From Endothia cerciana (lineage: Eukaryota; Ascomycota; Sordariomycetes; Diaporthales; Cryphonectriaceae): DNA of 64,000 nucleotides. Both the position numbers and the translations under genes were made by a program. Under the pieces are notes generated by a model. It saw only the letters and a program-made list of their open reading frames with translations, did not search any database and was not told the origin of the DNA. Positions 35,937 to 47,152 of the stretch are shown piece after piece. The stretch spans positions 682,001-746,000 of the forward strand of contig JALRMH010000009.1 in NCBI GenBank assembly GCA_026119935.1, given 5' to 3'. The number at the start of each line of letters is the position of its first letter. Positions within the stretch are counted from its first letter, which is position 1.

Positions 35937-37921
35937 CTTGACTGGACTGGTGGTGATGGTGAAGATGGTAAAACCTGAGCTGAGCAGAAGAAATTCGACA
36001 AGGAGTCCGGGCTCGTTGGATCAACAACTGAGGCTCGGCCTCTAGTAATGATCGTGTAGTGGTGGTGGTGGTGGTGGTGGTGAGGGTGTGAATGAGGGTG
36101 TGGATGAAGGGAACGTCGCAAGAACTGGCTTGCAAGAAAAGAATGGCTGTTGATCCAAAAGAACGGATGCTCGTCGTGAGGCTGAAGCTGAGGAAGGAGA
36201 AGAAAGAGCCAAGGAGGAGGTCGTGGTGTTTCGCCGCCCTGGAGATGCTCATATATGTAGCATAGTAGTCAGCCCACCCGTATGGGATACATGCCATCAT
36301 CCACTCCCCCCCCCCCCCCATCCTCGTCGGCGTGAGCCGAGATGACATGGAGATGCGCTGGCTCCCCCTTCATCGCGATGGGGACCGTTGGCGGACGAAT
36401 GGCCATGCCTCGGCTGCGGCTGTGGGACGTCGACGGCGTGGGTGTGAGAGCTAGACGAGCGGCAGGGGGGTCGAGGCCTGGGGCGGGATTCAGGGGCGGC
36501 GCAGGCTGAACAAATGACAGGAGGCGAGAGAGGCATGAACACCGGGTACGCGGGCATGGGTGGGTGATTAAAGTGACATCGGCCTCCACCCAAGTCAGGT
36601 TCCATTCGTCGGTCCAGAAGAGCCGCAGTCGATGACAGACGACCTCGGCCGTGGTTCACTCGGCAGAGGTCCCGATTCCCGGGCCAGGCTGCATCATCCG
36701 GGCGACTACAGACGACATTCCGCCCCGAAATATATCAGAACCACACCTCTTTTCTCCCTTACAGAAACCCACCCTGACCCGACTCGTGGCAGCCCTCGTC
36801 TCAAGCTGCAGGCCAGTGCCGGCCCACACGTGCATAAAATGTGAGAATCCTCGTTCGGAACAAATTTCGCAATGGGGGGCCGCGGCGACGCGCCCTCCTT
36901 TTTGGGGCGGTGGTGATGTTTCATGAAGAGCAAGGGGCAACCCGCCCTGCCACCCCAGCACCCTTCATCCCCATGAGGCGCCAAAGGAAACACCGCCTGT
37001 TTCCTGACCACGGCCGGTACAGATTCTCTGAGGAGGTGAGCCAGCTACCGTGTGGATCCTGGCCATGCGGTCCTGGCTCCACGCCGTAGCACGCCTACAT
37101 AGTAATGCAAAGCGCGCCCGACAACTCGTTTATGGACATCGGAGAAATCCCAGCCTCATCTCCGTGGGCGGCACCAGCCCACCTGGGACCCCTCGTACTA
37201 CGTACATATGCTTGTTGTTGTTTCCCCATCACTGAGCCCTTGACGATCATTTGTTCCGCCACTGGCAAATCTCCCAGTCACGGATCCACGTGGGACCGGG
37301 ACTCAGATGTCTTGCGATATTGGACGAGACCATCTGCCCTGCCTTCAAACCCGGAGGTCCATACCTCCTGCATCCAGGGTGAGGTTCGCGGGGCACTTGG
37401 GACACGGGCAAGCTCGAGGACCTTCGGAGACGCGGACAGCTGAACGATGGCAGCTTCGTTCGCGCTTCACATGAACTGTATCCTGGTGTATGCCGCCAAG
37501 GATTGGACCTTAGAATCGATGACTTGGCTGAGCCTTACGTCTTCCCCCTCCGATATCCAGGCTCCAGAGCCCCTTTTTGACATAGCCGGGCTCCAAAACA
37601 GTTAGGCAAATGAACCATGGGTGAAAAATCAACGTCTAGGCAAGAGAAAACCCACGCAAAAAGCCAGACAGCCGTCTAAGTGATGATCTTCTTTCATTGC
37701 CATTGATGTCAGTGACGCATCTCATACTACTCGATATGAGTCTTTGGTAAAGCTGATAGGTGTGCGACATCTATGTATACCCTGAATCAGAAACCCAATG
37801 AATCTCAGTTGCGCACGGATAGAGCGACTGCATAATTCCAACTTCACCAGAGACAAATTCAACCACTCTAGGGAAGCCCACCATCGTATGAAAGCTCATC
37901 GATAACAAAAGCCCGTCACTC
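35937..37921. other. intergenic, no gene seen
   Basis: Promoter of the LPMO gene, with a GGT repeat at about 36059-36082 and a C14 run at 36306-36319, followed by spacer. Open frames on the antisense of the LPMO and in this spacer are not credible. Confidence 0.5.
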
Positions 37922-38131
37922 TTAACGCCTTCTCTTACATTTAGCCTTTCCATTGCCTTTCCCCCTCCGCTTTCCTTTTCCAACTTCGCCAGCAGGGCCA
38001 TCCCCAGACGTATCGGTACTCCGTCCGCACAGTCTCCTCGTCTTTAGGCCATCCTGTAGACTCGAGCCATCGGATACGGCGTTCGGCATCCCCACGACCG
38101 TTTGGCACTTCACAGGCGACAGCGCGCCGGC
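37922..38131 (-). other. in-frame open extension after the stop of the 957-residue gene
   Basis: Directly after the TAG at 38132-38134 the same minus-strand frame stays open for 69 codons, ending in the basic stretch GKGKRRGKGNGKAKCKRRR before a TAA. It could be translated by readthrough, be a former C-terminus, or be chance. Confidence 0.3.
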
Positions 38132-41070
38132 CTAGGCTTGCCTGCTCTGATGGCCATTGGACTCGAGGCTCGCGGCAGCATGAACACTGCCGTCGCTGGC
38201 CTCAGCGGCATTGCCATCCTGCTTGCTCGGACTGATATCACCGCTCCGAGTTGCTCGCTCTTTCACAGCCATGTCACAGTCCTCCGTCAGGTGAGCAACG
38301 TCTTTGCTGACTCCGGGCCCGACATCGCCTGGAGTGGTGACATCTGGGACGTCGATGCTAGGATACCTCCTAGTGACGCTCGGGGTATTGTTGAGGTCGG
38401 CACCATCATGCTCCTGCCACGTCTCATTTCCGCCGTGGCTGTCATTCGGGACCTTGACAGCCTCACTGGGTTCCGCGGCGCTGCCACCCTCGAACTCCCT
38501 CAGCTCAGCCTGTCGTAGCTCCTCCTCGAGATCCCTATTGGCCTCGTGCCCATGAGGTGTCAACTCTGATCTTCGAGAAGGCCCCAACAGATTTAGCGGG
38601 GAAGATTCAAACAGAGGACGCGTGTCGGGAAGTGGTGATGGTGTACGAGGAATATAATGTGGCGGAGGGCCGGCTTCCTTATATGTCGCGCCAAACGGGT
38701 TAGAAAGTGCTGGAGCCCTCGAGAAACCGCCTTGAGCCCACAAAGTGTCCCTCGTCCTGCAGAGGCTTGCAGGTGTCGAGGATGGTGAGTCAGCGCCGTG
38801 CAAGACAGGAAGCTGTGGTGACAATACAGCGGCGGGGGAGTCTGCGAAGTCATCCCCCCTAACTTCGAAGCCGGCAGCCCGGACCGAGGGCAAAGAAACA
38901 GCAGGCGAACCAGGGCTATTAGATTGCACGGATTGTACGGTAGAGGTATAAGACGGCGGAAGCACGAAGTCCTCAAAATTGATAGCAGAAGGGGTGGGAG
39001 GGTGAACACCGGGAAAGGGGGAAGGTGGCTCTGAGTCTTGCACCACCGTTGTGGAAATAGGAAGTGGCGGAGCCGCCGAGGAACCACCTCCATCCGGCAG
39101 AGCATTTCTCATGTTGTCGAGGCTGACAGTTCGGGCCCTTTCCGAGGACGAAGCCCGCTCAGGGCTGGTTGGGACTGACAAGCCAGCCAGCTCTTCGCCT
39201 GACACCATGACCTCGAGGACGGTGCTAGATGGTGTGCGAGAGGTACCATTCTCGCCAGCGGACGAGCCCTCGACGGGATGCAGCCACGTACCGCCACCAT
39301 CATTGTCGTTCTCACGGACGGCCATCTCAGGATGAGCCCGTACAGTCTGCATGGAGGGCCGTCTTGAGGAAGCCCGCTCTGACTGGAGAGACTGGGTAGG
39401 TGTTGCATCTTGGTCAACGAACCCCTTCTCGGCAAGGACCTCTTCCGTCGGTAGTGTGGCGTCGGGGTCATCCACGATGCCGGACCTCGCGACGCTGGCA
39501 GGACTATCACAGCTCCCAGGAGCGAGAGCGACTGATCCCCCCAGCTTGGCCACCGTGTCAGTCTTTCACGCAAATTGAGATTGGACTTCTGAGGTCGAGG
39601 GTGCTGTACCTGAGGATGCTGCTGCGAGTGAGGGGTCGCGTGCCCTTTCTGCATGTGGTGGAGCAGCGGCAATGGTGAAGCATTCGGCGGACTCTTGCCG
39701 AGAAGCACAGGGTCGATGGGGCCTCGGCGTGAGGACGAACGCGTTGTCTCATGGAGGTTCATGAGTGAAGCACCATTCTTTATAGTCTTGTGAGATACAA
39801 TGCATATCTCAGGACCTGATGAGATACCAGTACCAGCAGCAAGGGGCGGCGGCTCCAGGAAAAATGTCAGCACTTTCATGATGGCCCCGCGCAAAGCCGA
39901 GGTTGCTCCTTGGCCATACGTTTCAAACCAAGCCGTGACATCACTGATCTCGATATCGTCTAAGTCGTCAGATGGGTTCCACCCCTCTGGGTCCCACAGT
40001 TGCAGATAGACGTGGTATGCGAAGCCGAGGCGGTGCAATTGCCAGAATGCGTGCTTGCAAGTCGATTGTGTGGCGGCGTTGTCCATAATGCAAAGCAATT
40101 TGGGCAAAGGGATGAGCCATGACTTGATGAAGGGCCCACCACTGGCAGCAACGACGGCCTTAGCGTTCTGCGCAGCATGGATGAAGAAGTCCTTTAGGTT
40201 GTGAATATGAAATACATCGTGACTGGATAGGCGCAGCCTGGACAAGTCGCCAGTCCGAAACCCAAGCACGTCGTACCCGTTCGGGAGCCGGTTCACAAGG
40301 GTTTGGTGCTGCAAGACTAGGCCACGCTTTTGATCGTTGACAGTGAGCATACTCTTGCCGCAGCCCCCGAGGGAGAGTGCCTGAAGCAGGCTTTTTGAGC
40401 AGATGACCAAGACACGGTCTTCTCGTGCTCGGAGGCGTGCGAGCTGAGGCGACGTGCTGGCCATGGAGCTAAGTTTCCATTGCTCTGTGGTTGCGTCGTA
40501 TAGCACTCCGGTGAACTCCATCTCATCACCAGGTATGATGACGGCTTCATAGAGATTGAGCGCTGCAAGCTCACGGGGTAAGCGAGTGGCGTGCTCTCGA
40601 AGTGGGGGAGTGTCGGAGAGTTGTTCTGCTGGAATGGAGGGCTCGGGAGACGGCCTGTCGGGGGAAGTGGTTTTGTCTGGCTGCTTGGGAGATGGAGAGG
40701 GCTCGATGAGCTGCTCGGGCTCGCAACCCGCAGGAGGAGAAGCATGAGGGCTGGGAGAGTCACGAGGCTGTCGCGGGTGACTGTCGGTAGAAGGTTGAGA
40801 TGCAGATGCAGGACTGTCGCTTGAACTCCAGAGAGCGTGCGTCACGCGGAGGGCATCGGCGAACATGGCCATAGGTACGCTGACGGGCGCAAGCATAAGC
40901 GTGGTGATAGAGTCCTTGACAAGAACAAGAGACTCTCGAAGTCGACTCTGCGAGGGCGCAGCAATGCGCCCGGGATAGGGACAGCCGTTCGTGTACTTGA
41001 ATGACGACAGAGTCTGAGCCGACGAAGCAGTGGAAGTGGAACTCCGACCAGAATGAGCTTCAGCGTCCAT
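38132..41070 (-). CDS. large protein of unknown function
   Basis: Predicted 957-residue protein. Exon 1 is 39610-41070 and exon 2 is 38132-39544. The 65-nt intron has donor GTACAG, branch site CTGAC and acceptor CCAAG, in phase 0, and joins HPQ to LGGSVALAPG. Without it, the first frame continues into Trp-rich sequence that looks non-coding. Residues about 30-75 hold a helix with KDSITTLMLAPVSVPMAMF. A Pro/Ser-rich linker follows, then a folded-looking region at about 185-430 containing PGDEMEFTGVLYDATTEQW, RLPNGYDVLGFRTGDLSRL and AFWQLHRLGFAYHVYLQLW. The C-terminal half is acidic, Ser/Pro-rich and disordered. No family was recognised. The ATG at 41070 is the first in frame. Confidence 0.66.
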
Positions 41071-41869
41071 GGCCGGCAACAGATGTTGATGAAGGTTGGA
41101 ATGCTGAGTATCTTTCGTAGAAGCACAGGGGAAGCTTTCGGTTGGAAGAAGACGGACACTACAAACCCGACGTAGGATTATGGAACTGAAGTGATCTGTT
41201 GTGAGGATGGTTGTGCTGTTTCAGGGCCGAGAAGGACCGTGTTGACTTCGTCTAACAGATGGTGGCGCGTTGAAGGAGCGATGAGTCCCATGCTGCCACT
41301 TGATCATCTAAGAGAACAGGATATGGGGGACATTGGGAAGGGGCACCCGGTGAGGCTTGTGGCCAAGATAGCCGACGGCAGTTTGACGAGAAAATGTCAA
41401 TGCACGCACAGCCATGGACTCCTTAGGTCTGTGGTGACTGATAGTACCGAGAGTCAGTGGTTAGGAATGGACAGCGTCGGTTACCCGCACCCACCTAAAC
41501 CAGAGGAATCCTATCCGATCTATTTTGTTACGGAGTCACGAGGAACGTGAAGTCGGCCCGGCGCACCTTATGAATTTGATCTTCTTTTCTTGAATATCGA
41601 TTATAAATATCCGGACGAAATATGTACCTACTAGCTGCCGATGTGTCAAAGTGCCGCCAGATCTTCTTTGATCGTGATCACGCCTCAAACCATAACGCCT
41701 GGCTCGTTCCATCATAGAGCCGTCCTTGAGGGGCCAGTAAATGAGCGTGTCCCGAAATCCGTTGGTGTCCGATATATGCTCGTTTCGTGCATCAACAATG
41801 ATAGTGTTGTCGTCCTTGTTGAACGGTGAATTAGAAGTAAATATATGGCTTCTTCCAGGGACTCGGCGC
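41071..41869. other. intergenic, no gene seen
   Basis: Between two minus-strand genes: promoter of the 957-residue gene and 3' flank of the DUF2434 gene. A 119-codon plus-strand frame has no support. Confidence 0.5.
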
Positions 41870-43588
41870 TCAGACGTCGAGCATGCTCCTGATCTGCTGC
41901 GGCGGACCGGCGACAGAGTTGGTGGTATTGGCACTGTGACTCCGCTCCGCTGTAGCCGGCCGTGTGGCAGCTTGGTCCCCGCTCGGCTCGTCACTCCGTG
42001 GCCGACCTCTTTCCCGGTCCTGAGCAGAGCCTGAGTAAGGTGGTGGTGGTGGTGGGCCGTCAGACATCAGGTAGCTCAACCTCTCGGTCTGTGTCATGGC
42101 TCGGCCCTCGGCGTTGGGAAACAGAAGGCCGGCCACCTGCTGCATCGCTTGTTCGGAGCGGCGGCTGTCAGACCTGCCGGAATAGGGCGTCGCAAGCGGT
42201 GGTCGCGACTCGGTGGTGGCGGCGTGTTCCAAGGTTGGGCTCATCTGTCCCATCTCAATGTTTGCATTGCTGACCTCGGTTTCCCTCGCGCGGGTCCCGA
42301 GAGAGCGATCAATGTTTGCTGCCGTCGCACGACCTCCGCCAACCTCACGCACATTGCGGGCGATCCGCTCACGCATGCTCTCGTTTTCGCGTCGCTTCCA
42401 CCAGGCTGGCTTCTTCACAATGCCCAATTCCCGGTCGGCGGCGGCCCCGCGGATCCGGCGCTGGCGGATCAGTTCCTTGTCCTCGTTGGGGTTGACGAAG
42501 CCCGCAATGATCTGAATGATCATGATCAGAAGCGCCGGGGCGTAGCCGCCGACGAATATAGAGATACGATCCCCGGTGACATCAAAGACAGAGAACTGAA
42601 ACTCCCATGCGGAAAAGGCCTGGAATGCGACGACGACGAGGGCAAGCGGAATGATCAGCTGGAAGCGGTAGGGGGTGAACTTGATGAGCCCGATAGCACG
42701 GTTGAAGAAGCCCCGGTTCCGCTCGCGATAGTGCTTGATGGAGTGACGCAGATGGAAGGCGACGGTCAGCCAGCAGACGAAGAGCATAAAGGCACCGCCT
42801 TTGAAGCGCCCATCCGTAGCACCGGCTGCAGCCACCGTCCGGGCCTGCTCCGGGGTGCGTTGGAGTTCAAGATTGCCCCAGTTGCGAGGAATCACCAGGA
42901 AGAAGCCGAGCCACCAGAAGAGGTAGAAGAACAGGGGGACCCAGAACTCGAACCTGGCCCTCCTGTCGTCCATCGCCAGGGCGAAGGGATCGGGGTCGAT
43001 ATACTGCCTCTCCATCCAGCTGCCCCAGTGCCTGACGGCCTCCCATACACAAGCCATCGTACACAGGTTCAGCAGCATCCAGAAGAAGGCGGTGATGACG
43101 ATGGGGATCTGGGGCAGGTAGTAGCGGTCGACGTCGATGTTGACAATCAGGCTGATGAACCCGGTAGCGCTCATGGCGACCATCCAGTACCACTGCCACC
43201 TCCTGCCGACGGGTCGGAACCTCTTCTCGACGGGGAGGTACATGCGTCCGTGTTTGGCGAGGTTGAGGAGGGTGAACATGAGGGCGATGCCGTAGACGGC
43301 AGCGAGGGCAATACCGATGTAGGCGCGGGTGCCGATGGGCTTGACAGGCGTGTAGCAGGATGTCATGTTGATGAAGCTGCCGTTGGCAAAGACATATTGG
43401 GGTTCGTAGGGTGGGAAGGTCAAGAGACACCAGCCGGAGGAGCCGTTGGACATGGTGCCATTGGAATAGAGCGTGTAGTTCCAGTGCTCGAGGGCGGTAA
43501 GGTTGAAGTGGACGCCCCCGATGACCGTGTCGGTGGAGTTATCGCCTCCCGGCCAGGACACGATGTCCCTGGCGTCGAAGATAGGCAT
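41870..43588 (-). CDS. DUF2434-family polytopic membrane protein
   Basis: Single-exon 572-residue protein. An N-terminal extracellular part is rich in N-glycosylation sequons (NST, NLT, NYT, NGT, NGS, NMT). About seven transmembrane segments follow: IGIALAAVYGIALMFTLLNL, WYWMVAMSATGFISLIVNI, IPIVITAFFWMLLNLCTMAC, WVPLFFYLFWWLGFFLVI, FMLFVCWLTVAFHL, LIIPLALVVVAFQAF and APALLIMIIQIIAGFV. NLAKHGRMYLPVEKRFRPVG and RRWQWYW match the fungal DUF2434 family as I know it. The C-terminal 180 residues are a polar cytosolic tail. Its biochemical function is unknown. It is transcribed divergently from COG5 across a 1.1-kb spacer. A 654-codon plus-strand open frame here is an antisense shadow of this GC-rich gene. 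Confidence 0.85.
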   Translation of the reverse strand: MPIFDARDIVSWPGGDNSTDTVIGGVHFNLTALEHWNYTLYSNGTMSNGSSGWCLLTFPPYEPQYVFANGSFINMTSCYTPVKPIGTRAYIGIALAAVYGIALMFTLLNLAKHGRMYLPVEKRFRPVGRRWQWYWMVAMSATGFISLIVNIDVDRYYLPQIPIVITAFFWMLLNLCTMACVWEAVRHWGSWMERQYIDPDPFALAMDDRRARFEFWVPLFFYLFWWLGFFLVIPRNWGNLELQRTPEQARTVAAAGATDGRFKGGAFMLFVCWLTVAFHLRHSIKHYRERNRGFFNRAIGLIKFTPYRFQLIIPLALVVVAFQAFSAWEFQFSVFDVTGDRISIFVGGYAPALLIMIIQIIAGFVNPNEDKELIRQRRIRGAAADRELGIVKKPAWWKRRENESMRERIARNVREVGGGRATAANIDRSLGTRARETEVSNANIEMGQMSPTLEHAATTESRPPLATPYSGRSDSRRSEQAMQQVAGLLFPNAEGRAMTQTERLSYLMSDGPPPPPPYSGSAQDRERGRPRSDEPSGDQAATRPATAERSHSANTTNSVAGPPQQIRSMLDV

Positions 43589-44696
43589 CCTGTCGTTGTC
43601 GCCTCGTGGGGTCGGCCGGTCGGTCAGTTGGTCAATCGATGGAGTCTTGTTCCCCCTGGTTCGGGTTTTGGCGGCAAAAGATCATCAAGGTTGCTCGCTC
43701 TCCTCGACGAGACCGTTCACCGCATTTCAGTCAAGAAATGGGTAGTCAGCGCAGGGGCGGCATGCAGAGCGCTGGTTGGGGAAAAGAAGAGCAGACCACG
43801 GGGATCATGGACTGCTGGACTGTGGAGGAGGACGAGGACGAGGACGAGGACGAGGATGAAGATGAGGAAGAGGAGGGTCGTCGAAAAGTCGCGCGGGAAG
43901 TCGCAGGAATGCGCAGTAAGGCGCGAAGCACCGAAGATCCGGAGCAGCCGCAGCCTTCGCAGCCCTGCCACACTACCTGCAAGCCATACTTACCATGGTA
44001 CTTCTCGCCATAGCAATCAACCAACCAATGTCAGCCGTCCAAGCGAGAGAGAGAAAACCACTCAAGTAGGAAGGTGGGGAAGTCAACTTGAACCCCACGT
44101 CATTTGCTGTTAGTCTGTGTACCATAGTACAAGCCATTCTGTTCTTCTCCCCCTCTCCAGACGCACTCGAGGATTTTTCTTTTTTTTTTAAGATTTTCCT
44201 AAGAATTTTATTTTACTTTATTTTATTTTTTGGTAGGTTTTGATGCACTTGATTGTCTCGTGCAGGTTATCTCAAATGGTGACCGTCCGTACATTACGAA
44301 CTCTGCATGTCCCTTGAGAACCTGCTCGGGATTCTAATGTACTGTACACAGACCTACTATAGTACATACCATCCCCCATTCCACTGGCTAGAGCCCCCTG
44401 CTGACAAGGGCGGGGGCCCGGCTGCAGCCCAAGCCACTGCTGGCCCAAGCTCCACCTGCGAGGTGCTACAAGCAGGCTCGTGAGCCACATCTACACGAGC
44501 TCCCTTCAGCATGCTCCGTAATAGCTTCAGTCAGGGACCATTCCTCAGCCTCCATCCCGCCCAGTCTGATGACCAGGTCCTACCGCCGCCACGAAAGAAA
44601 GGTCTTCGATCCGTTGTAGGGGTCTTGTCGGTCCAGTGCCTGCGGAATCGAGGTCCGTAACACTACCACCATCCTGAACCGTCCACAGCCTGCAAC
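43589..44696. promoter_or_regulatory. divergent promoter region of DUF2434 and COG5 genes
   Basis: Shared 1.1-kb upstream region of two head-to-head genes. It contains a GAGGAC/GAGGAT repeat (about 43827-43875) near the DUF2434 side and an AT-rich T tract at about 44168-44230 in the middle. No gene is supported here. Confidence 0.5.
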
Positions 44697-46037
44697 ATGG
44701 ACAGCGCGGCGGATCGACCTCCCAGCAGGGAGGAGGAGGAACCCTCCTACATCGACTACGAGACCTTCGTGGCACCAGACTTCAACCCTGCCTCCTTCGC
44801 GAATACCCTCGTCCTCTCCACCAACAATGCCAATGACACGCCCCTCGACCTGTCCACCCCACTGTCGCGGGTCCTCTTCGACATACAAGAGATCGACTCC
44901 CACATCGACCTGCTGACGACCCGCTCCGCACTCCCACTCCTTGCCCATACCAAGGAGCAGACGGAGGCATCCGGCAGGATCATAGCCGAGGTCGACGGGC
45001 AGATCAGGAGCTTGAACGACAGCTACCAGCAGCTCGAGAAGGAGGTCATCCAGAAGCATGCCGAGGCCGACGAGGTCAAGCAGGTCGCCAGCCGTCTCTG
45101 GGATACCCTGAGGCTCGGCCGTGCGGTAGGCCGGTGTCTGCAGCTCGGCCGGCAGCTGGAGGTCCAGTATGCAGAGCTGGCTCCAGGCACGAAGAAGGAG
45201 GACCACCGGACCCTGGTGAGGTGCGCGCACACGATACTATCACTGCGGGAGATCCTCGAGCACAAGGGCCACGGCGAGGAAGGGCAGGGCCTCGACAGGG
45301 TGGGTGCCATCAGTGCGCTGCAGGATGTCGTCACGGTTCCGATTGAGAAGTCTGTCAGGGAGACTGCCGAGCGGATAACACGCGAGTTCTCGATGGGCAG
45401 CGCGGCTGGCTCGTCGACCTTCGCGCAGTCGGAGGAGGCCAGGGCCAGGACGGTATCTGCGTTGGTCACGCTGTACCTGCTGTCGCCGACGGCACTGGCG
45501 AAGGGCGAGAAGTGGGCGCCGACGTGGATGCTGCTCGCCCTGGAGAGTTACCTGAAGACGTCGCTGCAGAGCAGTATCGCCTCGCTGCATCGGTCACTTG
45601 CTGCATTGCCGACGCTCGACCGGACGCTGGCGGAGGTCACTGCACGGTGCCAGAATATTGTTGCGCTCGAGATTGTACTGGATTCTACCAAGGCACCAGC
45701 ACATCCTCTGATGCCAAATCTGGCGACGGACAAGGGGCTCGGCAATATCTTGCAGCCACTCCTCGGCTACCTGGAGACGGGCTCGCTGCCCAGCTACTTC
45801 TGGAGGTCCATGGCGGGCAGCTTGTCTACAAGGGTACAGGAGATTCTGAACAGGGGTGGTGTCTCCGCAAGGACGCTGAGGACGAACAGGGACACGGTGG
45901 CCTCGGCTATCAGAGAATGCGTCGTCAGGGGCTGTCAGCCACCAAGTGCACTTGCAAAGAAAGGCGAGAAGACTGGCAATTGGGACCGGGAGGTTGCCGT
46001 CATGTTGAGCAGCGTGGTTGGAAACTTGGGCCGGTAG
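44697..46037 (+). CDS. COG5: conserved oligomeric Golgi complex subunit 5
   Basis: Single-exon 446-residue protein. COG5 belongs to lobe B of the eight-subunit COG tether, which guides retrograde vesicles within the Golgi. The N-terminus YIDYETFVAPDFNPASFAN, then LDLSTPLSRVLFDIQEIDSH, SLNDSYQQLEKEVIQKHAEA and DEVKQVASRLWDTLRLGRAV are the family's conserved N-terminal coiled-coil region. The rest is alpha-helical up to VAVMLSSVVGNLGR. The length fits fungal Cog5 (about 400-450 residues), which is shorter than animal COG5. The start ATG (CAACATGG) follows a C-rich leader. It is a housekeeping gene and diverges from the DUF2434 gene. Confidence 0.9.
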   Translation: MDSAADRPPSREEEEPSYIDYETFVAPDFNPASFANTLVLSTNNANDTPLDLSTPLSRVLFDIQEIDSHIDLLTTRSALPLLAHTKEQTEASGRIIAEVDGQIRSLNDSYQQLEKEVIQKHAEADEVKQVASRLWDTLRLGRAVGRCLQLGRQLEVQYAELAPGTKKEDHRTLVRCAHTILSLREILEHKGHGEEGQGLDRVGAISALQDVVTVPIEKSVRETAERITREFSMGSAAGSSTFAQSEEARARTVSALVTLYLLSPTALAKGEKWAPTWMLLALESYLKTSLQSSIASLHRSLAALPTLDRTLAEVTARCQNIVALEIVLDSTKAPAHPLMPNLATDKGLGNILQPLLGYLETGSLPSYFWRSMAGSLSTRVQEILNRGGVSARTLRTNRDTVASAIRECVVRGCQPPSALAKKGEKTGNWDREVAVMLSSVVGNLGR

Positions 46038-47152
46038 TCACCAGCCGATGCCGCTCCCCAATAAACTTGAATCAGTCAAATTGGATTTTTTTTTTATATT
46101 TTTTTAATTTTTCCTTCTCTTGATACCCTTCACATACTTTTCCATTGCTGGTCTTACAATCTTGCTCATCACCATCAGCTGTTTCGGATCCTACTCGAGA
46201 CGAGACACCCGGGAAAGGGGCACTCGGAAAAGGACTGACATAGGGAACCGGATCAAATGTACGTTATCGCCCGCAGACTTCAGGACAAGGCCTTTAAGGT
46301 CACAGACACACTCACGACAACCCTTTCCGAGGGACGATCTGCTGGGTACAACTTGATGCCAGTCATCGACACCAAACATCGTGGCCGGAAAACAGGCCCC
46401 GCCGTCTTCCATGTCTGGTCGAGGGACTAGGGACATGGTGGCTCTTGTCGCCCTGCGGATTGCTGTCAATAATGCAATATAGAGGCGGCCTTAAATCGCT
46501 CCTCTTCGGTGTGACCTTGGTCTCGGTTCCAACCTCGATCAGAGGAGGTGAGGGGGACATACACTTCGACCTGCTGCTCTCTAAACCTCGATTCCCCAAA
46601 AATCAAGTGATGCCACACGCTTCGACCTACCTTACACCTTACCAATAAAGATGTAGAGCGTTTGTCCATGCCAGCAAAGGTGTGAATATTTGTTTCCGGT
46701 CTTTCCCAAGTTCTGTTCTCGGGCTCACATTTTGAATACTGACAAAAATGTCCCTCTCCACTAGGCTCACAAGTTTGGTGATGGACGATGTTCAGTGCAA
46801 TGTCGACCTCCTCTAAACACTAGTTGATGTTGCAGCGCTTTCCCCTCTCTCGCGCTCGGCCCAACGCGCAACTAAATGGAGCCCTCGCATCTCTACTAGC
46901 GTAGCCATTGGTGGATATATTTTATATCGAAGACTGCGAAAACCACTGAACAGTGGCCGACCAGCCCATCACTGCCGACCATCTGCACAACTCACGTGAT
47001 CGAGATGTAAAGACCACCTCGGTGAACGGCCAGATTCGGCGAGGTCAATATCGCAAGCTGGCCGTGATTGATAACACAAGATCCCCGCGGTCAATAAGCA
47101 CCCTGCGGTTCTCTGTCGGATCAACACAGGGGCACGGCACTGTATCGTGAGG
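46038..47152. other. intergenic, promoter of the GH95 gene
   Basis: The COG5 3' flank begins with a T-rich stretch (46087-46112). No gene is supported. Toward the GH95 gene there is an AT-rich TATA-like block (46915-46929) and a TCACGTGA octamer (46992-46999). Confidence 0.5.
46915..46999 (+). promoter_or_regulatory. TATA-like block and TCACGTGA site of the GH95 gene
   Basis: ATATATTTTATATC lies about 225 nt and the octamer TCACGTGA about 155 nt before the start codon. Both are consistent with promoter function, but neither is proven. Confidence 0.35.

Noticed and set aside
35125..36348. 407-codon minus-strand frame overlapping the LPMO
   Set aside because: It is the +1 shadow of the LPMO, full of Arg/His/Pro; the overlapping frame has the signal peptide and family motifs.
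39109..39544. Unspliced continuation of the first frame of the 957-residue gene
   Set aside because: The sequence turns Trp/Cys/Arg-rich after 39610, whereas a canonical 65-nt intron leads into a long acidic frame that continues to 38132.
42149..44113. 654-codon open frame antisense to the DUF2434 gene
   Set aside because: It is the GC-rich reverse shadow of a clear membrane protein and has Gly/Glu/Asp-rich sequence without any domain.
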